Source: Corynebacterium dentalis
GTDB lineage: Bacteria > Actinomycetota > Actinomycetes > Mycobacteriales > Mycobacteriaceae
Direction: 5' to 3'
DNA length: 64,000 nucleotides
Assembly (NCBI RefSeq): GCF_900232865.1
Contig: NZ_OCTS01000005.1
Coordinates: 62,001 to 126,000, forward strand
The notes beneath the pieces are model-generated. The model did no database searches and was not told the DNA's origin. It saw nothing but the letters and a program-made list of their open reading frames with translations. Positions 18,448 through 24,667 of this stretch are shown one piece after another (the first letter of the stretch is position 1; every line of letters begins with the position of its first letter). Made by a program: the position numbers and the translations under genes.

Positions 18448-18891
18448 CTACTCCGCAGGCTTGAGCGTCAAGCTGATGCTATTGATGCAGTAGCGCAGAT
18501 CCGTGGGAGTATCGTAGCCCTCACCAGCGAACACATGGCCCAGGTGGCTCTGGCAATTCGCGCACAGCACCTCCACGCGAGGCATCCCCAACGAATTGTC
18601 TTCACGAGTGACCACGGCATCTGAATCTGCGGGATCGAAGAAGCTTGGCCATCCGCAGTGAGAGTGGAACTTCTCCGTGGAGCGGAATAACTCTGCCCCA
18701 CATGCGCGGCAGGCATACACGCCCTCGGTTTCCGTGTCCGTGTACTCGCCCTTAAACGGCGCCTCGGTGCCTGCCTGACGCAGCACGTAGAACTCCTCCG
18801 GGTTGAGGCGTTCGCGCCATTGTTCGTCCGTCAGCCCCCGAAAATCCTCGATGGGATTCAGTCCAGGGTTAGTGCTTGGTTCGTTCGACAT
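18448..18891 (-). CDS. msrB: Peptide-methionine (R)-S-oxide reductase (147 aa)
   Basis: Repairs oxidised methionine (R-sulfoxide) in proteins, probably recycled by thioredoxin. Two CxxC zinc pairs are visible (CRAC and CANC), with HCGWPSF and the catalytic RYCINS (RYCxN motif, Cys nucleophile) near the C-terminus. The start at 18891 has a near-perfect ribosome-binding site, AAGGAGG, 6 nt upstream. The 5' end overlaps the 3' end of aftC by 23 nt in another frame, so it is cotranscribed with that glycosyltransferase gene; the same pairing occurs in mycobacteria (Rv2673-Rv2674). Confidence 0.95.
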   Translation of the reverse strand: MSNEPSTNPGLNPIEDFRGLTDEQWRERLNPEEFYVLRQAGTEAPFKGEYTDTETEGVYACRACGAELFRSTEKFHSHCGWPSFFDPADSDAVVTREDNSLGMPRVEVLCANCQSHLGHVFAGEGYDTPTDLRYCINSISLTLKPAE

Positions 18892-20272
18892 GCTCGTCCT
18901 CCTTGATCTGTGCGGTGGTTGTGCGATCTTCATTGTCGACGCCAGACTCATCACGTCCGCCGAAAAGTCCACCAGTTGCTACATCTCCCAACACTGGTGC
19001 ACCGCGGCGTATTTCCATGACGGTCCACACCACCACGGTGGTGGCCACGGCGATAATAATCGCGCTCCAACCCACAGTAGCCCGGATGTTTTCCATCGCG
19101 CGGCCAATCGTGTGGAAGCGGTCCGAGTGCCAATGATCGGCGCTGAGGCAGAAGTAGACACCCAGCCAGACCACCGGGTTGTGCATCGCGGAACGATAGC
19201 GCACCACCGTCAGCAGCATCGGGACCAGCAGCATGGAGTAGTACATCTGGCCCAGAGAGCTCAAGAGGAATACGCCGGTGAGCAGCACGCCGGCCGTTGT
19301 AGTGGCCCACATGATCGGATCCCGGTCACGCCAACGCATCAGCAAAACAATGGCAATGGCAGTCAGGGCGGCAAATAGTAGCTGCCAGAACCACAGCAGC
19401 GGACCAGAGATACCGAAGTACGCGCCCACGCCAGTGATGGAGGAGTTGGCGTAGTCCCGAACCTCGCCGAGATAGGGAACCAGCTTGTCCAGGTAATCCC
19501 CGGGAGCAGTCATCAACGGCCAGGCAACGATATTGAAAACTACTGGCACGGCGATGCCCGTGCCGACGGTCGCGAACTGGCGTCGAACAAAAGGAATGAA
19601 CAACAACGGAGCGAACTGCGGCTTGACCGTGATCGCCAGACCCAACAGCACGCCGGCCGCAATCTGCGCGACCACCGAGCGATGCTTCAACAACAGGTAC
19701 AGGAAGCCCACCTCAGCTAGCAGCAAGAGCCCATTGATGTTGGAAAACAGCAGCGTGTTCTTCACAGACTCCGTGGCGAAGACCGCAACAATCAAGGTGG
19801 GCCAAACGCCACCACGCAAGCGGAAACCGAACAGCCTTGTGAGGATCGCCAGGGCCAGCACGATGGCCAACCCGTTGAGGAAGATATAAGCAATACGGCC
19901 GGAATCGAAGCCTGGCATGAGCGTCAACGGGCTCAGCAGCAACGTGCCACCGGGGGAGTAGAGGTAGTGCGGATCGACCGTCGAATAATCTTCCGAATAC
20001 ACCGGAACGCCCGCGCGGAAACGGCCGAGGGCCTCCCACACGGTAGTAAAATCATCTGTGATGTGGTTGTTGTGCGGAACGAGGAACACCTTGTAGATAA
20101 GGCTCATCAAAGCCAACGGCCACATGACCAAAGCAGTGATCAAAGAAATGCGAGCAGTGGACCACATGGGCAATGAGGGAGTTTGATCCGACACGGACGT
20201 GTACTCATCGGTTGCTGCCTCAGAGGCTGGGTGGCTAGTCGCTGGAGGGGTGTTCGTCTTGTACGCAGTCAT
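18869..20272 (-). CDS. aftC: Polyprenol-phosphate-dependent arabinofuranosyltransferase, GT87 (467 aa)
   Basis: GT-C fold integral membrane glycosyltransferase; by context and fold the homolog of AftC, which adds alpha-1,3 arabinofuranose branches to arabinogalactan and lipoarabinomannan using decaprenyl-phosphoarabinose. After a polar, Thr/Ser-rich cytosolic N-terminus, the first helix starts near residue 42 and about ten to eleven hydrophobic segments follow. The extracytoplasmic loop after the first helix contains the acidic HITDDFTTVW segment expected of the catalytic site, and SPGGTLLLSPLTLMP. The C-terminal 40 residues are charged. ATG 20272 chosen: TAGAAT lies 8 nt upstream and longer frames would run through tRNA-Cys. 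Overlaps msrB by 23 nt. AftC rather than another GT87 enzyme rests on the msrB neighbour. Confidence 0.82.
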   Translation of the reverse strand: MTAYKTNTPPATSHPASEAATDEYTSVSDQTPSLPMWSTARISLITALVMWPLALMSLIYKVFLVPHNNHITDDFTTVWEALGRFRAGVPVYSEDYSTVDPHYLYSPGGTLLLSPLTLMPGFDSGRIAYIFLNGLAIVLALAILTRLFGFRLRGGVWPTLIVAVFATESVKNTLLFSNINGLLLLAEVGFLYLLLKHRSVVAQIAAGVLLGLAITVKPQFAPLLFIPFVRRQFATVGTGIAVPVVFNIVAWPLMTAPGDYLDKLVPYLGEVRDYANSSITGVGAYFGISGPLLWFWQLLFAALTAIAIVLLMRWRDRDPIMWATTTAGVLLTGVFLLSSLGQMYYSMLLVPMLLTVVRYRSAMHNPVVWLGVYFCLSADHWHSDRFHTIGRAMENIRATVGWSAIIIAVATTVVVWTVMEIRRGAPVLGDVATGGLFGGRDESGVDNEDRTTTAQIKEDEHVERTKH

Positions 20273-20280
20273 CGAAAAAA

Positions 20281-20286
20281 ATTCTA
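20281..20286 (-). promoter_or_regulatory. Candidate -10 (TAGAAT), leaderless promoter of aftC
   Basis: TAGAAT on the minus strand lies 8 nt before the aftC ATG; the spacer is a run of T followed by CG and has no ribosome-binding site. It is downstream of the tRNA-Cys terminator, so aftC needs its own promoter. Confidence 0.5.
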
Positions 20287-20335
20287 TCGTGTGCACACCG
20301 ATAAACAGGGGAGGCGACGCCGCAGATGACGACGC

Positions 20336-20370
20336 AAAAACGCCCACACAGTGCAGAGACCGTGTGGGCG
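20336..20370 (-). terminator. Rho-independent terminator of the tRNA operon
   Basis: Read on the minus strand, CGCCCACAC and GTGTGGGCG form a 9-bp stem with a 12-nt loop, followed directly by TTTTT. It lies 26 nt after tRNA-Cys. Confidence 0.85.
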
Positions 20371-20395
20371 TGAATGTGTTTCTGGATAATCTTCG

Positions 20396-20467
20396 AGGTG
20401 GAAACGGGAATCGAACCCGTGTTGACGGTTTTGCAGACCGTTGCCTAAGCCACTCAGCCATTCCACC
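20396..20467 (-). tRNA. tRNA-Cys (GCA)
   Basis: Complete cloverleaf on the minus strand: acceptor GGTGGAA/TTCCACC, anticodon loop CTGCAAA with anticodon GCA, T-loop TTCGATT, and U at the discriminator position as expected for tRNA-Cys. The CCA end is not encoded. Last gene of a four-tRNA operon. Confidence 0.95.
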
Positions 20468-20517
20468 GTGGCGTATACCGCCTCGACGATTCACCGTACA
20501 GCAAACTGTTGTGAACC

Positions 20518-20593
20518 TGGAGCGGATGACGAGACTCGAACTCGCGACCCTCACCTTGGCAAGGTGATGCGCTACCAACTGCGCTACATCCGC
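20518..20593 (-). tRNA. tRNA-Gly (GCC), copy 1
   Basis: Acceptor GCGGATG/CATCCGC, anticodon loop TTGCCAA with anticodon GCC, discriminator U, and an encoded CCA end (20518-20520). The 73-nt body is identical to the second tRNA-Gly at 20750-20822. Confidence 0.95.
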
Positions 20594-20640
20594 GTATCTA
20601 CTTACAGCGATCAAGTTCGATAGAAACTTCATCAAGTAGA

Positions 20641-20715
20641 TGGTGCGCGATACTGGGATCGAACCAGTGACCTCTTCCGTGTCAGGGAAGCGCTCTCCCG
20701 CTGAGCTAAACGCGC
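20641..20715 (-). tRNA. tRNA-Val (GAC)
   Basis: Anticodon stem CTTCC/GGAAG with loop CTGACAC, anticodon GAC; T-arm ACTGG/CCAGT; discriminator A and encoded CCA. The acceptor stem GCGCGTT/ATCGCGC has an unusual T-T opposition at pair 6-67. Confidence 0.93.
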
Positions 20716-20749
20716 GGGTACATTCCAACGATTGGCCCGGTGAAATGAG

Positions 20750-20822
20750 AGCGGATGACGAGACTCGAACTCGCGACCCTCACCTTGGCAAGGTGATGCG
20801 CTACCAACTGCGCTACATCCGC
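20750..20822 (-). tRNA. tRNA-Gly (GCC), copy 2
   Basis: Identical to copy 1 over the 73-nt body including anticodon GCC, but without an encoded CCA. First gene of the minus-strand operon Gly-Val-Gly-Cys. Confidence 0.95.
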
Positions 20823-21183
20823 GTGCTCCACACAACAACGTGTGGTGCGAGATAAAACGATAGCGGGTGCGGGTGAGTATTCACAAATCAGCTGGTGAAT
20901 CCGCGTTTGTGGGGTGAGTGTGGCGCGCTGTTGCTGGTGGCTAAATGACATGGCTGTGAGTTGAGCATGCATGGATGTTGGCTGTTGGCGGTTGTTGGCG
21001 GCTGTGAGCGAGAGTGATGGAAGTCGCAGAAGAACGGGGCTTGCGGAACGGACACGACCCCGCTGCGGGCAATACCTGTACCCGACGAGGTTGGTTAAGC
21101 GCCGCGTTAAAGCCTGTGGCCTGCGTTTTTATGTAGCGCACCTAAACAGTGCTAGATTCTGATGCGTTCGCAAGAACACCTGA
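20823..21183. other. Non-coding spacer between divergent tRNA units
   Basis: This 361-bp gap has no coding sequence that I can support. It must hold promoters for both tRNA units. On the plus strand TAGATT at 21153-21158 is a good -10 box, 25 nt before the tRNA-Val(CAC) gene. Around 20960-21010 there are several imperfect copies of TTGGCGG and GGCTGTGAG; these look like simple sequence rather than a defined element. Confidence 0.6.
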
Positions 21184-21258
21184 GGTCCTATAGCTCAGCG
21201 GGAGAGCGTTCCGTTCACACCGGAAAGGTCACTGGTTCGATCCCAGTTAGGACCACCA
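21184..21258 (+). tRNA. tRNA-Val (CAC)
   Basis: Acceptor GGTCCTA/TAGGACC is fully paired, the anticodon loop TTCACAC gives anticodon CAC, the T-arm ACTGG/CCAGT matches the other tRNA-Val, and discriminator A plus CCA are encoded. Followed by a strong terminator. Confidence 0.95.
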
Positions 21259-21266
21259 CTTAATAC

Positions 21267-21307
21267 GAAGCTTCGTCGCGCAGATCACCGCGACGGAGCT
21301 TCTTTTT
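21267..21307 (+). terminator. Terminator of tRNA-Val (CAC)
   Basis: A 14-bp stem with one G-T wobble (GAAGCTTCGTCGCG at 21267-21280, partner at 21289-21302), 8-nt loop and TTTTT immediately after. Confidence 0.88.
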
Positions 21308-21341
21308 GCTCGGGTCCAGCCGATCTGGATTCCTCCAGGTA

Positions 21342-21425
21342 TTCCTACTATTTCTCGCGTAAGGGTGTCCCATGGGTAACACTCACCTGCGTAAATGGAA
21401 CAGCCCTGTTGAGGAATAGTAGGAA
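21342..21425. repeat. Separated inverted repeat TTCCTACTATT / AATAGTAGGAA
   Basis: An 11-bp perfect inverted repeat at 21342-21352 and 21415-21425, centre-to-centre 73 bp (about seven helical turns), in the spacer between tRNA-Val and the CopC-like gene. Similarity extends a few bases beyond each arm. No protein is encoded between the arms. Confidence 0.6.
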
Positions 21426-21485
21426 AACATGATCATGGTCTCCGGCTTGGTCTCAGCCGCTTGGGCTATAGCGCCGGTAGGTGAG

Positions 21486-21590
21486 AAACTTCACAAACGT
21501 CACGTAAACGGGAACTAAAGTAAACAAACAAACGACTACTTCACTGACCGTCCCCATGACGGTCACAGAAGATCAGTGAAAGGACGTTCC
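21486..21590 (+). promoter_or_regulatory. Candidate regulatory region and structured leader of the copC-like gene
   Basis: Contains a tandem 9-bp direct repeat AAACTTCAC/AAACGTCAC (21486-21503), a candidate -10 TAAAGT (21516-21521), a perfect 8-bp hairpin TGACCGTC/GACGGTCA (21545-21565), and an outer pair TTCACTGA/TCAGTGAA (21540-21547 with 21573-21580) whose right arm runs into the AAAGGA ribosome-binding site at 21579-21584. Confidence 0.45.
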
Positions 21591-22184
21591 ATGTCACTCT
21601 TTGCCCGCGGTACTGAAAAGCCTGCCGCTCGCACGTCGGTCGCCGCACTCGCGCTGACGGCGGGCGTGTTCGGCTCAGCAATCATGGCACCGGCAGCGAT
21701 GGCGCACGATTCTGTGTTGTCATCGAACCCTGCAAACGGGGAAGTAGTGAACGAACTTCCGCAGGAAATCACCCTCGAGTTCTCTGGCACCCCACAAGGT
21801 GAGTTCAACACCGTGGCGTTGTCCCAAGACGGCGAGGTCCTGTTCAGCGAAGAGCCAAAGGTAGAAGGCCAGACTCTGACTGTGGATGTCCCTGACGATG
21901 TCGAGGCTGGACCTGGCGATTACATGCTGGGCTACCAGATCACCTCCTCCGACGGACATGCCACCAGAGGCAGCCTGGAGTTTTCCATCGCCGAAGGCGC
22001 GTCCGGTTCTGGGGACTCGGCGGGTTCCGAAACCACCGAAGCCACCCCAGCAACCACCGGTTCCAATCAGGGGGAGGATTCAAGTTCCCTGCCTTCCTGG
22101 TTGCTTCCCTTGGCAGGTATCGTCGTTATTGCAGGTGCACTGGTAATGGCCATCGCGCGCTTCCGGAATTTGAAGTCCGAATAG
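21591..22184 (+). CDS. CopC-domain copper-binding surface protein (197 aa)
   Basis: Exported, membrane-anchored protein with a CopC-like beta-sandwich. A signal peptide ends at AMA-HDSV near residue 39, so the mature protein begins with the His expected to ligate copper in CopC (the HDSVLSSNPANGE motif). The second conserved ligand motif DGHATRGSLEF lies near 120-130. A Ser/Thr/Glu linker and a C-terminal helix (LLPLAGIVVIAGALVMAIA) ending in basic residues anchor it. ATG 21591 has AAAGGA 6 nt upstream. It heads a cluster with a lipoprotein, a PCuAC chaperone and a DyP peroxidase. Copper binding is a family-based inference supported by both His positions. Confidence 0.85.
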   Translation: MSLFARGTEKPAARTSVAALALTAGVFGSAIMAPAAMAHDSVLSSNPANGEVVNELPQEITLEFSGTPQGEFNTVALSQDGEVLFSEEPKVEGQTLTVDVPDDVEAGPGDYMLGYQITSSDGHATRGSLEFSIAEGASGSGDSAGSETTEATPATTGSNQGEDSSSLPSWLLPLAGIVVIAGALVMAIARFRNLKSE

Positions 22185-22284
22185 ACTCCAATCTTCCTTT
22201 CGCAGCGTGGGCACCACGCGCCCCCTCGGCCACGGGTAGATCCTCTGGCCGTGGACTGACGTCCCGACGAACCAGGAGATTTTC

Positions 22285-22629
22285 GTGAAGAACCTTCGTA
22301 CCGCCGCTACGGCCTCCATCGCTTTGACCGCCGCACTGGCGCTTTCCGCATGCACCCCTCCACACCAGAATGACTCTGACCAGCCTTTCAAGGACAACCA
22401 GTCCGGGCAGAGTTCTCCATCTTTGGATATCGAGTCCTCTGAAACTGCAGAGTCATCCTCAAGTGAGCAGGGCGCAAACGGCGAGGCCACCGGCACTGCA
22501 GTATCCGGTTCCGAGACCGCCGCCACCGAAGGTTCCGTGGTTGATCCTGGCTTCACCAATGAAGGTGCAGGCACCCAGTCTGGCGCAGCAGGCCAGGCTG
22601 GTACCCAAACTGATACTTCTGCACAGTAA
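22285..22629 (+). CDS. Small Ser/Thr/Gly-rich lipoprotein (114 aa)
   Basis: Putative lipoprotein of unknown function. The signal peptide ends in the lipobox LSAC (Cys 23). The mature part is low complexity: Ser, Glu, Thr, Gly, Gln and Ala, with hardly any hydrophobic or aromatic residues, no Met and no His beyond the first few mature residues, so it does not look like a metal-binding protein in spite of its copper-related neighbours. GTG start with AGGAG 8 nt upstream. It lies 100 nt after the copC-like gene and 92 nt before the PCuAC gene, all in one direction. I do not recognise a family. Confidence 0.7.
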   Translation: MKNLRTAATASIALTAALALSACTPPHQNDSDQPFKDNQSGQSSPSLDIESSETAESSSSEQGANGEATGTAVSGSETAATEGSVVDPGFTNEGAGTQSGAAGQAGTQTDTSAQ

Positions 22630-22721
22630 CTCAAGCAGTTTTTCCGGCCGCACCCAAGGCCAATCGTTTAGCAATTCGGTAATCCGCGGGCGCAGGTCGT
22701 ATGCATAGAAAGAATGTGATC

Positions 22722-23372
22722 ATGCGTATTTCTCGCCGTTTCCCACAGATGGCTGTTGCAACTCTTGCAGCGGGTTCTTTGACCTTGGCGGCCTGCAGCC
22801 CGTCTGAGCAGAACGATAGCGATCAGTCCGTCTCTGACCAGGCCACATCCGCCACCTCTGCGGCAGAGTCCGCCGTAGAGGGGGCAACCGAAGACAGCGA
22901 TTCCGCGATCACCTTCGACGATGCGTACGTCACGGCAAAGCCCGCCGATAAGGAAATGACCGGCATCTTCGGCACCCTGAAAAACACCTCGGACAAGGAC
23001 ATTCACATCACTGAGGTCTCCGGTTCCGCTAAGGGCATGTACCAGCTCCACGTTGTCTCCGATGGCGAGATGAAGGAAGCTGAGGACGGTTTCACCATCA
23101 AGGCCGGCGATTCTCTGGTTCTTCAGCCAGGCCACGAGCACATCATGCTCATGGACAACACGGAAGACATCGCAGCAGGCGACGTACTCAGCCTGACCCT
23201 GAAGGACGATGAAGGCAACAGCTACGAACTGCCTGACGTACCCGTCCGCGTCCAGCAGTCCACCCACGAGCACTACTCCGACGGCACCACCGGAGATTCC
23301 TCCAACTCAGGCGCCGCTGAGAGTGAATCCATGAACCACGAAGGCATGGATCACGAGCAGCACTCCCACTAA
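22722..23372 (+). CDS. PCuAC-family copper chaperone lipoprotein (216 aa)
   Basis: Surface lipoprotein that binds Cu(I) outside the membrane, typically delivering it to cytochrome oxidase. Signal peptide with lipobox LAAC (about residue 25), a Ser/Glu/Ala linker, then the PCuAC domain with the ordered ligands Met, His, Met and HxM: LHVVSDGEM, then about 20 residues later GHEHIML. The C-terminal tail MNHEGMDHEQHSH is rich in His and Met and could be an extra copper site. ATG 22722 gives the signal peptide; ATG 22701 upstream has no ribosome-binding site. Third gene of the CopC-lipoprotein-PCuAC-DyP cluster. Confidence 0.9.
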   Translation: MRISRRFPQMAVATLAAGSLTLAACSPSEQNDSDQSVSDQATSATSAAESAVEGATEDSDSAITFDDAYVTAKPADKEMTGIFGTLKNTSDKDIHITEVSGSAKGMYQLHVVSDGEMKEAEDGFTIKAGDSLVLQPGHEHIMLMDNTEDIAAGDVLSLTLKDDEGNSYELPDVPVRVQQSTHEHYSDGTTGDSSNSGAAESESMNHEGMDHEQHSH

Positions 23373-23384
23373 GGGGAACTGGTC

Positions 23385-24596
23385 ATGACACGTCGATCGA
23401 TTTCTCGCCGCGGTTTTTTCGCCGGGGTGGGCCTGACTGGTGCCACGGCAGTCATCACCTCCTGTGGGTCTGATTCTGAGGCTGCGGGGAGTATGGCGTC
23501 GGATGAAAACGGCACGTCACCGCAAGCAGATTCCGCGGGCCTTGCCACCGAAGACACGAAGATCGCCTTTGATGGCGAGCATCAAGCCGGAATCCAGACC
23601 GCACCGCAAACGCACGCTCTATTGGTGGCATACAACGTTCGCAAGGAGCGGCGGTCCGCTAAAGGTCTGCAGCGCATCATGCGAATTTGGACCGGAGATG
23701 CGCGCAACCTCACGCAAGGTCACACGCCGCTGGCGGATCTGGAATCGGAGCTGGCGATGGCGCCACGCAACCTCACCATCACGGTGGGGTGGGGTCCTCG
23801 TTTGATTTCCGACGCCAAGCTCAGCGACAAACTCCCGGGTTGGATCGAAAACAACCGCGACGGGCTGCCTAAGTTCAAGGGCGACCGGCTGACGGAGGAT
23901 TTCTCCGACGGTGACTTGGTGCTGCAGATATGTGGCGATGACTTGACGGCCGTGAGCCACGCTGCTCGCGTACTCACGCGTGGCTGTAGGGACTTCGTCA
24001 CGCCCAAGTGGAGTCAACGTGGGTTCATTGACTCACCGACGGGGGAGACCCCGCGCAATCTGCTGGGCTTCAAGGACGGCACGGCCATCCCGCGCTCGAA
24101 GGAAGAGTACGACGACGCGGTGTGGGATGAGCTGGGTGGCTCAGCCATGGTGGTGCGGCGCGTGGTCTACGACATGCCGGAATGGGAAGCCTTGGACCGT
24201 TCGAGCAGGGAAGTGGTCTTTGGTCGCTCCATCGAGACCGGCGCGCCTCTGGGTGGCACAGAGGAGTTCGACGAGGTCGACCTCAACGCGGTCAATGAGC
24301 AGGGCTTGCCCATGATCGATCCGCATTCGCATGTGGGTTTGACTGCAGGTGAAGGCACACACATGCGCAGGCGTGCCTACAACTGGGACGGGGAAGTCAC
24401 GGCCCTGGGAAGCACGGGTCTGATTTTCATCTGCTTCCAGGATGATCCAGACACGGCATTTACGCCCCTCCAGAAGCGCTTGGCGGAGGGTGACCGGCTG
24501 AATCAGTGGGTCACGCACGTGGGCTCTGCCGTGTTCTGGTGCCCTGCTGGCACACCGGAGGGTGGCTACTGGGGTCAGGACGTGCTGGAGGGGTAG
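23385..24596 (+). CDS. Tat-exported DyP-type heme peroxidase (403 aa)
   Basis: Dye-decolourising peroxidase (EfeB-like class) exported folded with its heme through Tat. The N-terminus [10 protein letters not shown] is a twin-arginine signal, followed by a hydrophobic stretch ending TSCGS that could be a lipobox. The catalytic GxxDG motif is GFKDGTAIP (about residue 223), and the proximal heme His is in the DPHSHVG...[12 protein letters not shown] segment. It starts 12 nt after the PCuAC stop, so is cotranscribed with it. No efeU/efeO iron genes are beside it; its neighbours are copper proteins. The natural substrate is unknown. Its TAG stop overlaps a candidate -10 box for thrS. Confidence 0.92.
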   Translation: MTRRSISRRGFFAGVGLTGATAVITSCGSDSEAAGSMASDENGTSPQADSAGLATEDTKIAFDGEHQAGIQTAPQTHALLVAYNVRKERRSAKGLQRIMRIWTGDARNLTQGHTPLADLESELAMAPRNLTITVGWGPRLISDAKLSDKLPGWIENNRDGLPKFKGDRLTEDFSDGDLVLQICGDDLTAVSHAARVLTRGCRDFVTPKWSQRGFIDSPTGETPRNLLGFKDGTAIPRSKEEYDDAVWDELGGSAMVVRRVVYDMPEWEALDRSSREVVFGRSIETGAPLGGTEEFDEVDLNAVNEQGLPMIDPHSHVGLTAGEGTHMRRRAYNWDGEVTALGSTGLIFICFQDDPDTAFTPLQKRLAEGDRLNQWVTHVGSAVFWCPAGTPEGGYWGQDVLEG

Positions 24597-24599
24597 ACT
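24594..24599 (+). promoter_or_regulatory. Candidate -10 (TAGACT) of thrS, overlapping the DyP stop codon
   Basis: The TAG stop of the peroxidase gene is the first half of TAGACT. It would place transcription start about 60 nt before thrS. No -35 is evident. Confidence 0.35.
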
Positions 24600-24667
24600 C
24601 TTTCAAGTTAAAGATTGTCACCAGGTATGTGACCGTCTCCATGAGCTTGAAGGAGCCCCCTGACCCC

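Noticed and set aside
20273..20728. N-terminal extension of aftC through tRNA-Cys, tRNA-Gly and part of tRNA-Val
   Set aside because: The frame is open by chance; a tRNA terminator and three tRNA genes lie within it, and the ATG at 20272 has a correctly placed promoter.
20960..21010. Short repeats of TTGGCGG and GGCTGTGAG
   Set aside because: Copies are imperfect and few; most likely simple sequence in an intergenic region.
21308..21590. DtxR iron box for the DyP peroxidase cluster
   Set aside because: No 19-bp interrupted palindrome of the TTAGGTTAG type was seen by eye upstream of the cluster.
24506..24667. Upstream extension of thrS into the DyP peroxidase gene
   Set aside because: It overlaps 90 nt of a conserved gene, has no ribosome-binding site and adds residues not seen in ThrRS.
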